A stretch of 64,000 bases of DNA from CAVQBJ01 sp963710725 (lineage in GTDB: Bacteria > Actinomycetota > Thermoleophilia > Solirubrobacterales > Solirubrobacteraceae). The notes below the pieces were generated by a model. That model made no database searches, was not told the origin of the DNA, and was given only the letters and a program-made list of their open reading frames with translations. The stretch covers positions 930,001 through 994,000 of the forward strand of contig CAVQBJ010000008.1 of NCBI GenBank assembly GCA_963710725.1. Reading direction: 5' to 3'. A program made the translations under genes and the position numbers. This document shows, piece by piece, positions 6,593-14,541 of the stretch (position 1 is its first letter; each line of letters starts with the position of its first letter).

Positions 6593-7315
6593 ATGCAAGC
6601 GTATGCAACCACACACCACTGCCCGCGCCGAGGGCGCGGGATCAACATCGACCTCGCCGAGCTCGTCCAGCAGATGACCGGCCGCGGTCATCACGGTCCG
6701 GGTCCCGGTCGGGGCCGCGGCGGGCCGTTCGGACGCGAGGGCTTCGGCGGCTTCCCGTTCGGCGAGGGCCAGTGGGGCCCCGGACGACGTCGCGGCCGCA
6801 AGGCGCGTCGCGGCGACGTGCGCACGGCGGCGCTGATCCTGCTCGCCGAGGAGCCGCGTAACGGCTACCAGATCATGCAGGAGCTCGAGGAGCGCAGTGA
6901 CGGCCTCTGGCGGCCGAGCCCCGGCTCGGTCTATCCGGCCCTGCAGCAGCTCGAGGACGAGGGGCTCGTGCGCTCCGACGAGATCGACGGACGCAAGGTC
7001 CTGCGCCTCACCGAGGCCGGCGAGGCCGCCGTCCGCGAGCGTCCCGAGGGCGCGCCGGCGCCGTGGGAGGAGTTCACCCGCGACGTCAGCGACGACACGA
7101 TCGAGCTGGCCGGCCTGATGAAGGAGGTCGCCTTCGCCTTCATGCAGGTCATGCGGGTCGGCGGCGCGAGCCAGCTGGCCGAGGCCAAGGCGGTGCTCGC
7201 CGAGACGCGCCGGGCGCTGTACCGGATCCTCGCCGATGGCGCGGAGGCCGAGGCCGGCGACGACGCCGGTGAGCCCGAGACGGACGGTCCGGCCGCGGGC
7301 GGCGACGCCGCCTGA
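6593..7315 (+). CDS. PadR-family transcriptional regulator
   Basis: Regulator of 240 residues. The first ~75 residues are Gly/Arg/His-rich low complexity (GRGHHGPGPGRGRGGPFG), an extension often seen in actinobacterial PadR proteins. The winged helix follows: DVRTAALILLAEEPRNGYQI, then MQELEERSDGLWRPSPGSVY, then PALQQLEDEGLVRSDEIDGR. The C-terminal part (about 150-215) is helical and probably dimerises. An ATG at 6593 follows GGAG. The promoter carries a palindrome over the -10. The gene is monocistronic and followed by a 13-bp hairpin. PadR proteins typically repress efflux or stress genes in response to small molecules; no obvious target besides itself is seen here. Confidence 0.9.
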   Translation: MQAYATTHHCPRRGRGINIDLAELVQQMTGRGHHGPGPGRGRGGPFGREGFGGFPFGEGQWGPGRRRGRKARRGDVRTAALILLAEEPRNGYQIMQELEERSDGLWRPSPGSVYPALQQLEDEGLVRSDEIDGRKVLRLTEAGEAAVRERPEGAPAPWEEFTRDVSDDTIELAGLMKEVAFAFMQVMRVGGASQLAEAKAVLAETRRALYRILADGAEAEAGDDAGEPETDGPAAGGDAA

Positions 7316-7328
7316 GAACGGAGCATCT

Positions 7329-7361
7329 CGCGCGCCGCGCCCGCTGACGGCGCGGCGCGCG
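7329..7361 (+). terminator. GC hairpin after padR
   Basis: Perfect 13-bp stem CGCGCGCCGCGCC / GGCGCGGCGCGCG with a 7-base loop, starting 13 bases after the padR stop. No U tract follows, as is common in GC-rich actinobacteria. Confidence 0.6.
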
Positions 7362-7443
7362 GCGCTCGCTGACGGCGGCCGACATTCGCCGTGCGGCGGG
7401 TGTCAGGCGTCAAGCGCCCCGGCCCCGCGCCGATGAAGGATTG

Positions 7444-9708
7444 ATGGGGGTCCATTCGCTGATCCTGCGGTCCGACGCCGAGCGCCGGCGGTTCATCGAC
7501 GTGCGCCAGCGGCTGCGCCTTGTGGCGCCGGCCGTCGTCGGCGTCTATCTCATCGCCGGTCTGACCGGGGCGCTGACCTACGGCTGGGCGCCGCTCGTGC
7601 CGGTGGCGATCGGCGCGGGCGTCTACGGACTCGTCTGGCAGCGGATGTCACGCCTGGATCACCCGGAGATCGCGCTCATGGCGACGGTGCTCCTCGCCGA
7701 GCTCTCGCTCGCCGCGGCGATCGCGCTCGTGCCGGGTGCGCACGCCTACGTCCTGCCCGTGCTGATCATGCCGGTGGCGCTCGCGGCGGCGATCTTCCCG
7801 TCGCGCGTGATGACGTTCGTCATCAGCTTTGCCGCCGCGCTCACCGTGGCCGTCGCGTTCGCGTTCGGCGCGCACGAGGTGACCCAGGCTCCACCGGTCC
7901 TCATGCTTCCGCTCGTCGTGCTGATCATCGTTGCGGTGGCCCTGTCGGCGCTGCGCGATCTCGACATCGCCACCCGGCAGAGCGCGATCGTCGACGAGCT
8001 GACCGGCGTGCTCAACCGGGCGGCGCTCGCGCCGCGCGTGGCCGAGCTCGCCCACCACGCCGCGCGCACCGGCGCGCGCGTGGCGATCATCGCGGCCGAC
8101 ATCGACCACTTCAAGGCGATCAACGACACGAGCGGCCACGCGGTGGGCGACGCCGTGCTGCGCGAGGTCGCGCAGCGCCTGTCGCGCTGCGTCGAGGCCG
8201 ACGAGTCGATCTACCGCTACGGCGGCGAGGAGTTCCTGATCCTGCTCGCGGGAGCAGACGTGCGCGCGGCGCAGCGGACGGCCGAGCGCATGCGCCGCGC
8301 GGTGGGCGAGCGCTCGGTGGCCGGATTGGACGTGACGATGTCCTTCGGCGTCACGGCGTCCGTGGCCGGTCAGCCGTTCGAGTTCGAACCCGTCTTCGCG
8401 CGGGCCGACGCGGCGCTGTACGAGGCGAAGGTCGGCGGCCGCGACCAGGTGCGCCTCGCCCTCGCCCCGACCGAGGAGCCCGTCGCGCTCGAGCATCTCC
8501 CGACGCGCGGCGCCGGCACGCCGGTCGCCGACGAATCCGGGCGCACGCGACCGGTGCGGGCGCGCGAGCGACGCGGGGATGCGCCGACGCCCGAGGACGA
8601 TCAGCCCGCCGACGCCCGGGGCGCCTCCTCCGCCGAGCCGCCGGCCCCGCGCAGCGACGAGGACGAGGGCAGCTGGTTGATCGCCAATGCGCTCGAGCGC
8701 GAGCACATGCTCGACCTGAACGCGCGCCTGCGCGGGATCTTCGTCGGCTGCGCGGTGCTCGCCTTCGCAGGCCTGGTGGCCACGGTGCCGTGGTACGGGT
8801 GGGCGCTCCTTCCGGCACCGCTGCTCGGCGCGGCGCTGTATCACCTCGTCCAGCGCCACATCGAGCGCTGGAGGCGTCCGGAGTACGTCCTCGTCGCCGC
8901 CTGGCTGTTCCTGCAGTTCGCGATCGCCGTCGGCTTCAGCCGCGCGACGCACGCGCCGCTCTTCGCGCTGCCGATGTTCGTGCTGCTCGTCCCGGGGATG
9001 GGGGCGATCTTCCCCCGCCGCGGCGTCATCATCAGCACCGCGTTCACGGCGCTGCTGATCGTGGCGTCGGCGCTCTACCTCGATGCGCACAGCGTGCTCG
9101 CGCATCCGATCCTCGTGGCCTTCCCGCTCGCGCTGCTCCTCACGATCGCACTCGTCGGCTCGGCCGTCGGACGCTCCGCCGTCAGCCATCGCAACGCCTC
9201 GGTCGTGGACGACCTCACCGGGTTGCTCAACCGCACCGCCCTGCACACCCGGATCGCCGAGCTCGGTGCGCGCGCCGAGCTGACCGGCCAGGAGGTGGCG
9301 GTCGTGATCGGCGACGTCGACCGCTTCAAGGCGATCAACGACACCTACGGCCATGCGACCGGCGACCGCGTGCTCGAGGCGATCGCCGCGCGCATCCGCG
9401 GCTGCCTGCGCACGTTCGAGTCGGCCTATCGGATCGGCGGCGAGGAGTTCGCGATCCTGCTCAGCGGCGTCGCCGCCGGCGAGGCGGCCGAGGTGGCCGA
9501 GCGCCTGCGCCAGGCGCTGCGCGGCGAGCCGGTGAACGATCTCAAGGTCACGATGTCCTTCGGCGTGGCCGCGCTGCGCCCGGACGAGCGCTTCAGCGAG
9601 GAGGAGCTGTTCGCCCGCGCCGACGCCGCGCTGTACCGGGCGAAGTCCGGCGGCCGCGATCGCGTGTGCATCGACACGCCGGCGGAGTCGGCGACTGCCG
9701 TGGCCTGA
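7444..9708 (+). CDS. Tandem membrane-GGDEF/membrane-GGDEF diguanylate cyclase, copy A
   Basis: Protein of 754 residues built from two homologous halves. Each half has a short amphipathic lead (AERRRFIDVRQRLRL; LEREHMLDLNARLRG), five or six membrane helices, then a GGDEF domain. The halves align well outside the GGDEF domains (YGWAPLVP... and YGWALLPAP..., then DHPEIAL and RRPEYVL). GGDEF 1 has DIDHFKAIND and YGGEEF near residue 260; GGDEF 2 has DVDRFKAIND and IGGEEF near 664. Both keep metal and GTP-binding residues, so both should make c-di-GMP. Neither has an RxxD inhibitory site (EADE and RTFE at that position). ATG 7444 is preferred over TTG 7441; two paralogues in this window start at the equivalent residue. 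A hydrophilic linker of about 80 residues joins the halves. Confidence 0.9.
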   Translation: MGVHSLILRSDAERRRFIDVRQRLRLVAPAVVGVYLIAGLTGALTYGWAPLVPVAIGAGVYGLVWQRMSRLDHPEIALMATVLLAELSLAAAIALVPGAHAYVLPVLIMPVALAAAIFPSRVMTFVISFAAALTVAVAFAFGAHEVTQAPPVLMLPLVVLIIVAVALSALRDLDIATRQSAIVDELTGVLNRAALAPRVAELAHHAARTGARVAIIAADIDHFKAINDTSGHAVGDAVLREVAQRLSRCVEADESIYRYGGEEFLILLAGADVRAAQRTAERMRRAVGERSVAGLDVTMSFGVTASVAGQPFEFEPVFARADAALYEAKVGGRDQVRLALAPTEEPVALEHLPTRGAGTPVADESGRTRPVRARERRGDAPTPEDDQPADARGASSAEPPAPRSDEDEGSWLIANALEREHMLDLNARLRGIFVGCAVLAFAGLVATVPWYGWALLPAPLLGAALYHLVQRHIERWRRPEYVLVAAWLFLQFAIAVGFSRATHAPLFALPMFVLLVPGMGAIFPRRGVIISTAFTALLIVASALYLDAHSVLAHPILVAFPLALLLTIALVGSAVGRSAVSHRNASVVDDLTGLLNRTALHTRIAELGARAELTGQEVAVVIGDVDRFKAINDTYGHATGDRVLEAIAARIRGCLRTFESAYRIGGEEFAILLSGVAAGEAAEVAERLRQALRGEPVNDLKVTMSFGVAALRPDERFSEEELFARADAALYRAKSGGRDRVCIDTPAESATAVA

Positions 9709-9722
9709 GGCGCGGCCGTCGC

Positions 9723-10772
9723 CTACGCGACGTCGGAGTGGCGCGTCGCCAGCTTGCGGCTCGCCTTACGGGCGAGCAGCGCCGCGTCCGCCTCGGCGAC
9801 GAGGCCGAGCAGGTCGAGCCCGGCGCGGTGCACGGCCCAGCCGATGGTGATCGCCAGGGGCTCGCCGTCCGGACGGCGCACGTGCTCGCAGACCGCCCGC
9901 TCGAGTCGAGCGCACACCCCATCGGCCTCCGCGGCGTCGGTGCCGGGGAGCAGGATCGCGAACTCGTCGCCACCCCAGCGGAAGACAGCGTCGCCGGCGC
10001 GGGCCTGCTCGGCGAGCACGCGCGCGACGGCCGTCAGCACCTGGTCGCCGGCGAGGTGGCCGTAGCGATCGTTGATGCTCTTGAAGTCATCGAGGTCGCC
10101 GACGCCCACGGCGAGGCCGTGGTCGAGCACGCGCGCCGCCTGGCGATCGAACGCGCGCCGGTTGGCCAGCTGGGTGAGCGCGTCGACGTTCGCGAGACGC
10201 TCGGCGCCGAGTCGCTGATCGCGCACGCGCGACATCAGCACGAGGCAGACCGCCGCCATCCCCGCCCACAGCAGCAGCCAGAAGACGGCGTCGACGAACA
10301 GCGGGCCGTTCGGCGCGTAGGCCTCGGGCAGCAGCGCCGCGACCGCGAGCACCGCGAACAGCGGGATGAAGCGGCTCGGCGGGTGCCCGAGCGCGCCGAC
10401 GAGCACGAGCGGGAGGTAGACGTCTCCGTAGGGCGACGGCCAGCCGCCGGCGAGCCACTGCGCGACGGCGATGCCGAAGACGCCGTAGTAGCAGCTGCCG
10501 AGCAGCACGGCGAGCGTCGCGCGCCGCGGGTGGGTGGCCAGCCAGGCGACGCCGGCAACCGGGATCGCGAGCAACACGGTGGCGACGATCCAGCCGGCGA
10601 AGCCGATCGCCTTACTCGGTGGCGAGAACGGTGCCATGAGCGCGAGGAGCGCGAGCACGACGCCCCAGCCGACGCCGGCGATGCGACGGTAGTTGTCGAT
10701 GTTGACCCCGGCGTAGGCCTCGTGGGCGCGGGCCGGGGCTGCCACGCGCCGCAGCCTCGCTTGGTGCAGCAT
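9723..10772 (-). CDS. Membrane diguanylate cyclase with one GGDEF domain
   Basis: Predicted diguanylate cyclase, 349 residues from the ATG at 10772. The N-terminal half has about six hydrophobic helices (for example GVVLALLALMAPF, ATVLLAIPVAGVAWL, VFWLLLWAGMAAVCLVLM). The GGDEF domain follows with LTQLANRRAFDRQ, DLDDFKSIND and the intact motif RWGGDEF. RAGD occupies the inhibitory-site position, so feedback inhibition is likely, unlike in the neighbouring tandem protein. The frame continues upstream to 10925, but that extension is basic, overlaps the divergent promoter region and lacks homologous features. It converges on the tandem-GGDEF gene with 14 bases between stops, which is not an operon but may reflect a shared history. 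Confidence 0.88.
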   Translation of the reverse strand: MLHQARLRRVAAPARAHEAYAGVNIDNYRRIAGVGWGVVLALLALMAPFSPPSKAIGFAGWIVATVLLAIPVAGVAWLATHPRRATLAVLLGSCYYGVFGIAVAQWLAGGWPSPYGDVYLPLVLVGALGHPPSRFIPLFAVLAVAALLPEAYAPNGPLFVDAVFWLLLWAGMAAVCLVLMSRVRDQRLGAERLANVDALTQLANRRAFDRQAARVLDHGLAVGVGDLDDFKSINDRYGHLAGDQVLTAVARVLAEQARAGDAVFRWGGDEFAILLPGTDAAEADGVCARLERAVCEHVRRPDGEPLAITIGWAVHRAGLDLLGLVAEADAALLARKASRKLATRHSDVA

Positions 10773-11040
10773 GCGGCTCGTATCGGCCGAGCCTGACGAT
10801 CTCCGCACCCCGCAATTGCGGTATGGACCACCGTTCTCGCGCAACGTGCGGGGAAATCGCGCCGCGCAGCCGTCCGCCGCGCACGGGCAGGCTAAGGCGA
10901 CCCTCGCATCGAAACCCGCCACCATGGTCTCGAGGCAACGCGGTCCGGGCCGCCCGCCGGCGGTGGCGCCGAAGCGCCGCGGAGGACGCTCACCGGCGAG
11001 ACTTCGTAGCCTGTTACACGACTCGTCTAGACGTCCCTAC

Positions 11041-13050
11041 GTGTCCGAGATCGCCATCCAGCCCGTACTGCCGCCCCCGGTGGCGCCGGCCGTCTCACGC
11101 GAGGCCCGGTGGCGGCGCGTCGACTGGCGCGCGGTGCTGCCGCTGATCGGCGTGACGGCGCTCGCGACGGTGCTCAACACGTGGGCGCTCGGCCAGAACG
11201 GCTACGCGAACGTGTACTACTCGGCCGGCGTCAAGTCGATGCTGCTGTCCTGGCACAACTTCGTGTTCATCTCGGCCGATCCGGCCGGTCTGATCTCGAT
11301 CGACAAGCCCCCGCTCGGCCTCTGGCTGCAGGCGGCCAGCGCGAAGGCGTTCGGGTTCTCGCCGCTCAGCCTGCTCCTGCCCCAGGCCATCGCCGGCGTC
11401 GCGGCCGTCGTCGCCCTGTACGTGATCGTGCGCACGCGCTACGGCACCCTGGCGGCGACGATCGGTGCGTTCACACTCGCGACCTTCCCGGCGTTCGTCG
11501 CCGTGGCCCGCGACAACAATGTCGACGCCCTGCTCATCCTGCTCATGACGCTCGCCTGCGGCGCGGGACTGAGGGCGATCGATCGCGGCAGCCTGCGGGC
11601 GCTGCTCGGGGCGGCGGTGCTGGTCGCGCTCGCGTTCAACACGAAGGCGCTCGCCGCGGTGCTCGTCATCCCGGGCATCGCCGTGGGCTACCTCCTGTGC
11701 GCGCCCGGATCGGTGCGCCGCCGCCTCGCCCACCTGCTCGTCGCCGGGGTCCTGTGCGCGCTGCTGTCGGTCTCGTGGATGGTCGCCGTCGACCTCACGC
11801 CGGCCGCGCATCGCCCGTTCGTCGGCAGCTCGACCGACAACTCGGAGCTCGGCCTCACCTTCGGCTACAACGGCCTCGGCCGGGTCGACGGCCAGAACGG
11901 CGGCCCGGGTCCGATCGTCGACCAGACCGTCCAGCCGCAGTCGGGCGCGCCCCTCCCCTCCGGCAGCCTCAGCCCGACGAGCTCGGCGGTGCCGCTGCCG
12001 AAGGCCTCGCCGGCCATCGCGCCGAAGGTCAAGGGCACGATCTGGGCGAACCCCGTGGCCTTCGGGGCATCCCCCGGGCCACTTCGCCTCTTCCGCACCG
12101 GCCTCGGCGACCAGGACGCGTGGCTGCTCGCGTTCGCGCTCGTCGGCATGATCGCGATCGCCCTGGCCCGCCCCGGCCGGCGCGATCCTCGCCTCGCCGG
12201 GCTGATCGTCCTCGGGGGCTTCTTCGCCTGCGAGGCGCTGTTCCTGAGCGTGTCGAAGGGCATCGTGCACCCCTACTACGCATCGGCGCTCGGACCCGGC
12301 CTCGCCGCCATGGTCGGCGCCGGTTTCGCCGCGCTGGCCAGGCCGGGACGATCCTGGCATCGCGCCCTCATCCTGGCCGCGGTCGGCGGCGCGGTGGCGG
12401 TACAGGTCGTGCTTCTGCACCAGGCCCACTATCTCCACGCGTGGCCGGCGGTGCTCATCGCCGCCGCCAGCGTCGGCACGCTGGTGGCGATCGCGCTGCA
12501 CCACTTCACCCGGGTGAGCCTGGCCGCGGTGCTCGCCGTGCTGCTCGTCGCCCCGACGGCCTACGCCGCGACGACCTGGCGCCAGCCCGTGCAGGGAACC
12601 TTCCCGGCGGCCGGACCCCGCGCCGTCGGCGGCAACGGCGGCGTCGAGCTGGGGCGCGCCCAGCTGGCCACCCAGGACGCCCTCATCCGCTACGTGCTCT
12701 CCCACCAGCCGGGCTCGCGCTTCCAGCTGCTCACCGAGGCCTCCCTGGAGGCCGACAGCCCGATCCTGCTCGGCCTGCGCGCCGCGGCGCTCGGAGGATA
12801 CGGCGGCACCGACCCGGCCCTCGACGGCCCGGCGCTCGGCCGCCTGGTCGCCTCGGGGCAGGCCCGCTACGTGTTGCTCGGCGGTGGCTACGCCTACCGC
12901 GGTGGCAACGCCGCCAGCCGCGCGGCCGGCCTTGTCTGCCCCGCCGTCCCGCTCACGGTCTGGCGCGGCGCGGGGGCGGCGTCGAACAACGGCCTGTACC
13001 TGCTCGACTGCGCTGGCGAGGCCGACGAGCTGATGGCGCAGCCTCGGTAG
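11041..13050 (+). CDS. GT39-family membrane glycosyltransferase (ArnT/PMT-like)
   Basis: Polytopic glycosyltransferase of 669 residues related to the dolichyl-/polyprenyl-phosphate-sugar-dependent family 39/83 enzymes. The first extracytoplasmic loop carries NGYANVYYSAGVKSMLLSWH and SIDKPPLGLWLQAASAKAFG, the signature of this actinobacterial group; DKPPLG is the catalytic loop region. ARDNNVDALLIL matches the second conserved loop. About ten further membrane helices follow. The C-terminal soluble domain (YVLSHQPGSRFQLLTEAS..., LGGYGGTDPALDG..., YVLLGGGYAYRGG) is usual for these proteins. I chose GTG 11041 (VSEIAIQPV): the frame extends to 10771 but that part is basic and non-homologous. It probably transfers a sugar to an envelope glycan or protein. 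No sugar-activating gene adjoins it. Confidence 0.87.
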   Translation: MSEIAIQPVLPPPVAPAVSREARWRRVDWRAVLPLIGVTALATVLNTWALGQNGYANVYYSAGVKSMLLSWHNFVFISADPAGLISIDKPPLGLWLQAASAKAFGFSPLSLLLPQAIAGVAAVVALYVIVRTRYGTLAATIGAFTLATFPAFVAVARDNNVDALLILLMTLACGAGLRAIDRGSLRALLGAAVLVALAFNTKALAAVLVIPGIAVGYLLCAPGSVRRRLAHLLVAGVLCALLSVSWMVAVDLTPAAHRPFVGSSTDNSELGLTFGYNGLGRVDGQNGGPGPIVDQTVQPQSGAPLPSGSLSPTSSAVPLPKASPAIAPKVKGTIWANPVAFGASPGPLRLFRTGLGDQDAWLLAFALVGMIAIALARPGRRDPRLAGLIVLGGFFACEALFLSVSKGIVHPYYASALGPGLAAMVGAGFAALARPGRSWHRALILAAVGGAVAVQVVLLHQAHYLHAWPAVLIAAASVGTLVAIALHHFTRVSLAAVLAVLLVAPTAYAATTWRQPVQGTFPAAGPRAVGGNGGVELGRAQLATQDALIRYVLSHQPGSRFQLLTEASLEADSPILLGLRAAALGGYGGTDPALDGPALGRLVASGQARYVLLGGGYAYRGGNAASRAAGLVCPAVPLTVWRGAGAASNNGLYLLDCAGEADELMAQPR

Positions 13051-13065
13051 GGGTGGGGCCGCGGC

Positions 13066-13160
13066 GGGCGCCGCGAGCCGGGCGCGCCGCAAGCCGGGCG
13101 CGCCGCGAGCCGGGCGCCGCAAGCCGGGCGCGCCGCAAGCCGCGGCGCCGCGAGCCGGCC
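13066..13160. repeat. GC-rich tandem repeat, six units
   Basis: Six imperfect 14-16 base units of the form GGGCG(CG)CCGC(A/G)AGCC run head to tail right after the glycosyltransferase stop. Units alternate A/G at one position. Non-coding as far as I can tell; probably slippage-prone. Confidence 0.75.
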
Positions 13161-13162
13161 CC

Positions 13163-13211
13163 GGGGTGTACGCACTTAGTGTGAATAATTCACACCAACG
13201 TCGTACACCCC
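13163..13211. promoter_or_regulatory. 49-bp nested palindrome before the Nudix gene
   Basis: Outer arms GGGGTGTACG (13163-13172) and CGTACACCCC (13202-13211) are perfect over 10 bp. Inner arms GTGTGAAT (13179-13186) and ATTCACAC (13188-13195) are perfect over 8 bp. Both share the centre 13187. It ends 9 bases before the ATG of the Nudix gene. It is probably a two-site operator and would also fold in mRNA; the binding protein is unknown. Confidence 0.65.
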
Positions 13212-13220
13212 CCTCCGACC

Positions 13221-13701
13221 ATGCCCCGCGACAGCGCCGGAATCCTCGTCTACCGCCGGGCCGCGCCGGCGGGCGGGGTCGAGCTGCTCGATCGCCCACC
13301 CGGGCGGCCCGCTGTGGGCCCGCCGCGAGGAGGGCTCGTGGTCGATCGTCAAGGGCGAGATCGAGCCCGGCGAGTCCCCGCAGGCCACCGCCCGGCGCGA
13401 GCTCGTCGAGGAGCTCGGCCGCGAGGCCGCGGCCACGGTCGCCGACACGGAGCTCATCGCGCTCGGAACCGTGCGCCAGCGCGGCGGCAAGCTCGTCCAC
13501 GCGTGGGCCGCGCCCGGCCACGTCGACCCCGCCACCGTGGTGAGCTCGACGTTCGAGATGGCCTGGCCGCCGCGATCGGGTCGCACGGCGAGCTTCCCCG
13601 AGATCGATCGGGTCGCGTGGTTCACACCGGACCGCGCGCGCGAGCTGCTCAACCCGGCCCAGGTCGAGCTCGTCGACCGCCTACTCGCGGCCGTTGCCTA
13701 G
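13221..13701 (+). pseudogene. Nudix hydrolase with a single-base frameshift
   Basis: Reads as a Nudix hydrolase only if frames are joined. Residues 1-23 (MPRDSAGILVYRRAAPAGGV, then ELL) are in the first frame. From 13291 the frame shifts by one and continues IAHPGGPLWARREEGSWSIV, then KGEIEPGE, the Nudix box with ARRELVEELGRE, and a normal C-terminus ending LLAAVA at 13701. One extra G at 13290 in CTCGATCGCC explains everything. The Nudix box (G-x5-E-x7-REUxEE-x-G) is intact except for an Arg at the final hydrophobic position. The near-perfect remainder suggests a recent lesion or a sequencing error rather than old decay. Intact homologues hydrolyse nucleoside-diphosphate-linked substrates. 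It converges on the SDR gene with two bases between them. Confidence 0.8.
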
Positions 13702-13703
13702 CG

Positions 13704-14537
13704 TCAGCTGCGCACGAGCGGCTGCAGCCGCGCGATGAGGTCGAAGTAGTGCACCGGGGCGATGCGCGAGAGGATCGAGAACATGTACGCGTCGGGACCC
13801 ACGAGGATCCGGTCGCGTCCGCGCTGGATTCCGGTGTGGATGATCTTTGCCGCGCCCTCGGGGGTCGTGCGGGCGATGCTCTCGAACTCCTTGATGAACG
13901 CCTCCTGGTCGGTGCCGCCACGATCGTCCACGTGGAAGCGGGCGTGCTCGACGATCTTCGTCTTGACGCCCCCGGGATGCACGGTGATCGCGCGCACGTT
14001 CGTGTCCCGAAGCTCATGCCGCAGCGACTCGGTGTAGCCGCGCACGGCGAACTTCGAGGCGCAGTAGGCACTCTGCGTCGGGAATCCGACCAGGCCGAAC
14101 ACGCTCGAGACGTTGACGATCGCCCCGCTGCCCTCCTCGAGCAGGATCGGCAGGTAGGCGCGGGTGCCGTGCACGACGCCCCAGAAGTTCACGTCGACGA
14201 CCCACTCGTCGTCCTCCGGGGACGCGCTCGCGGCCGTCTGCGCGACCGTGACGCCGGCGTTGTTGACGACGATGCCGATCGGCGCGGGCGCCCACTCGCG
14301 AACCTGCGCGGCGAAGGCCATCTGTCCCTGACGGTCGCGGACGTCGAGCTTCCGGTGCAGAACGGGCCCGCTGATCGTGGAGGCCGTCTCGGCCAGACCC
14401 TCCTCGTCCCAGTCGCAGATCGCGACCGGCGATCCGTGGGCGGCCAGGCGCCGGGCCAGCGCCTGGCCCATCCCCGAGCCGGCGCCGGTGATCACGGCGG
14501 TGCGGCCGTCGAGGTACACGGGCCGGCGCGAGCGCAT
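13704..14537 (-). CDS. Short-chain dehydrogenase/reductase
   Basis: SDR oxidoreductase of 277 residues with the classical layout: TGAGSGMGQALARRL nucleotide-binding motif near residue 16, D of CDWDEEG after strand 2, NNAGVTVAQ, a catalytic Ser in VNVSSVFG, and YCASKFAVRG with Tyr and Lys. The acidic residues after beta-2 favour NAD(H), though this is not decisive. It begins four bases after the BVMO stop on the same strand, so BVMO and SDR form an operon. An alcohol dehydrogenase supplying a ketone to the BVMO, or oxidising a downstream alcohol, is a reasonable joint role. Substrate unknown. Confidence 0.92.
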   Translation of the reverse strand: MRSRRPVYLDGRTAVITGAGSGMGQALARRLAAHGSPVAICDWDEEGLAETASTISGPVLHRKLDVRDRQGQMAFAAQVREWAPAPIGIVVNNAGVTVAQTAASASPEDDEWVVDVNFWGVVHGTRAYLPILLEEGSGAIVNVSSVFGLVGFPTQSAYCASKFAVRGYTESLRHELRDTNVRAITVHPGGVKTKIVEHARFHVDDRGGTDQEAFIKEFESIARTTPEGAAKIIHTGIQRGRDRILVGPDAYMFSILSRIAPVHYFDLIARLQPLVRS

Positions 14538-14541
14538 CGGG

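Noticed and set aside
7648..9354. 568-codon frame opposite tandem-GGDEF copy A
   Set aside because: Low-complexity Arg/Glu/His composition without domains; antisense to a well-supported gene.
11095..13521. 808-codon frame opposite the glycosyltransferase
   Set aside because: Same type of antisense shadow; the plus strand has clear GT39 motifs.
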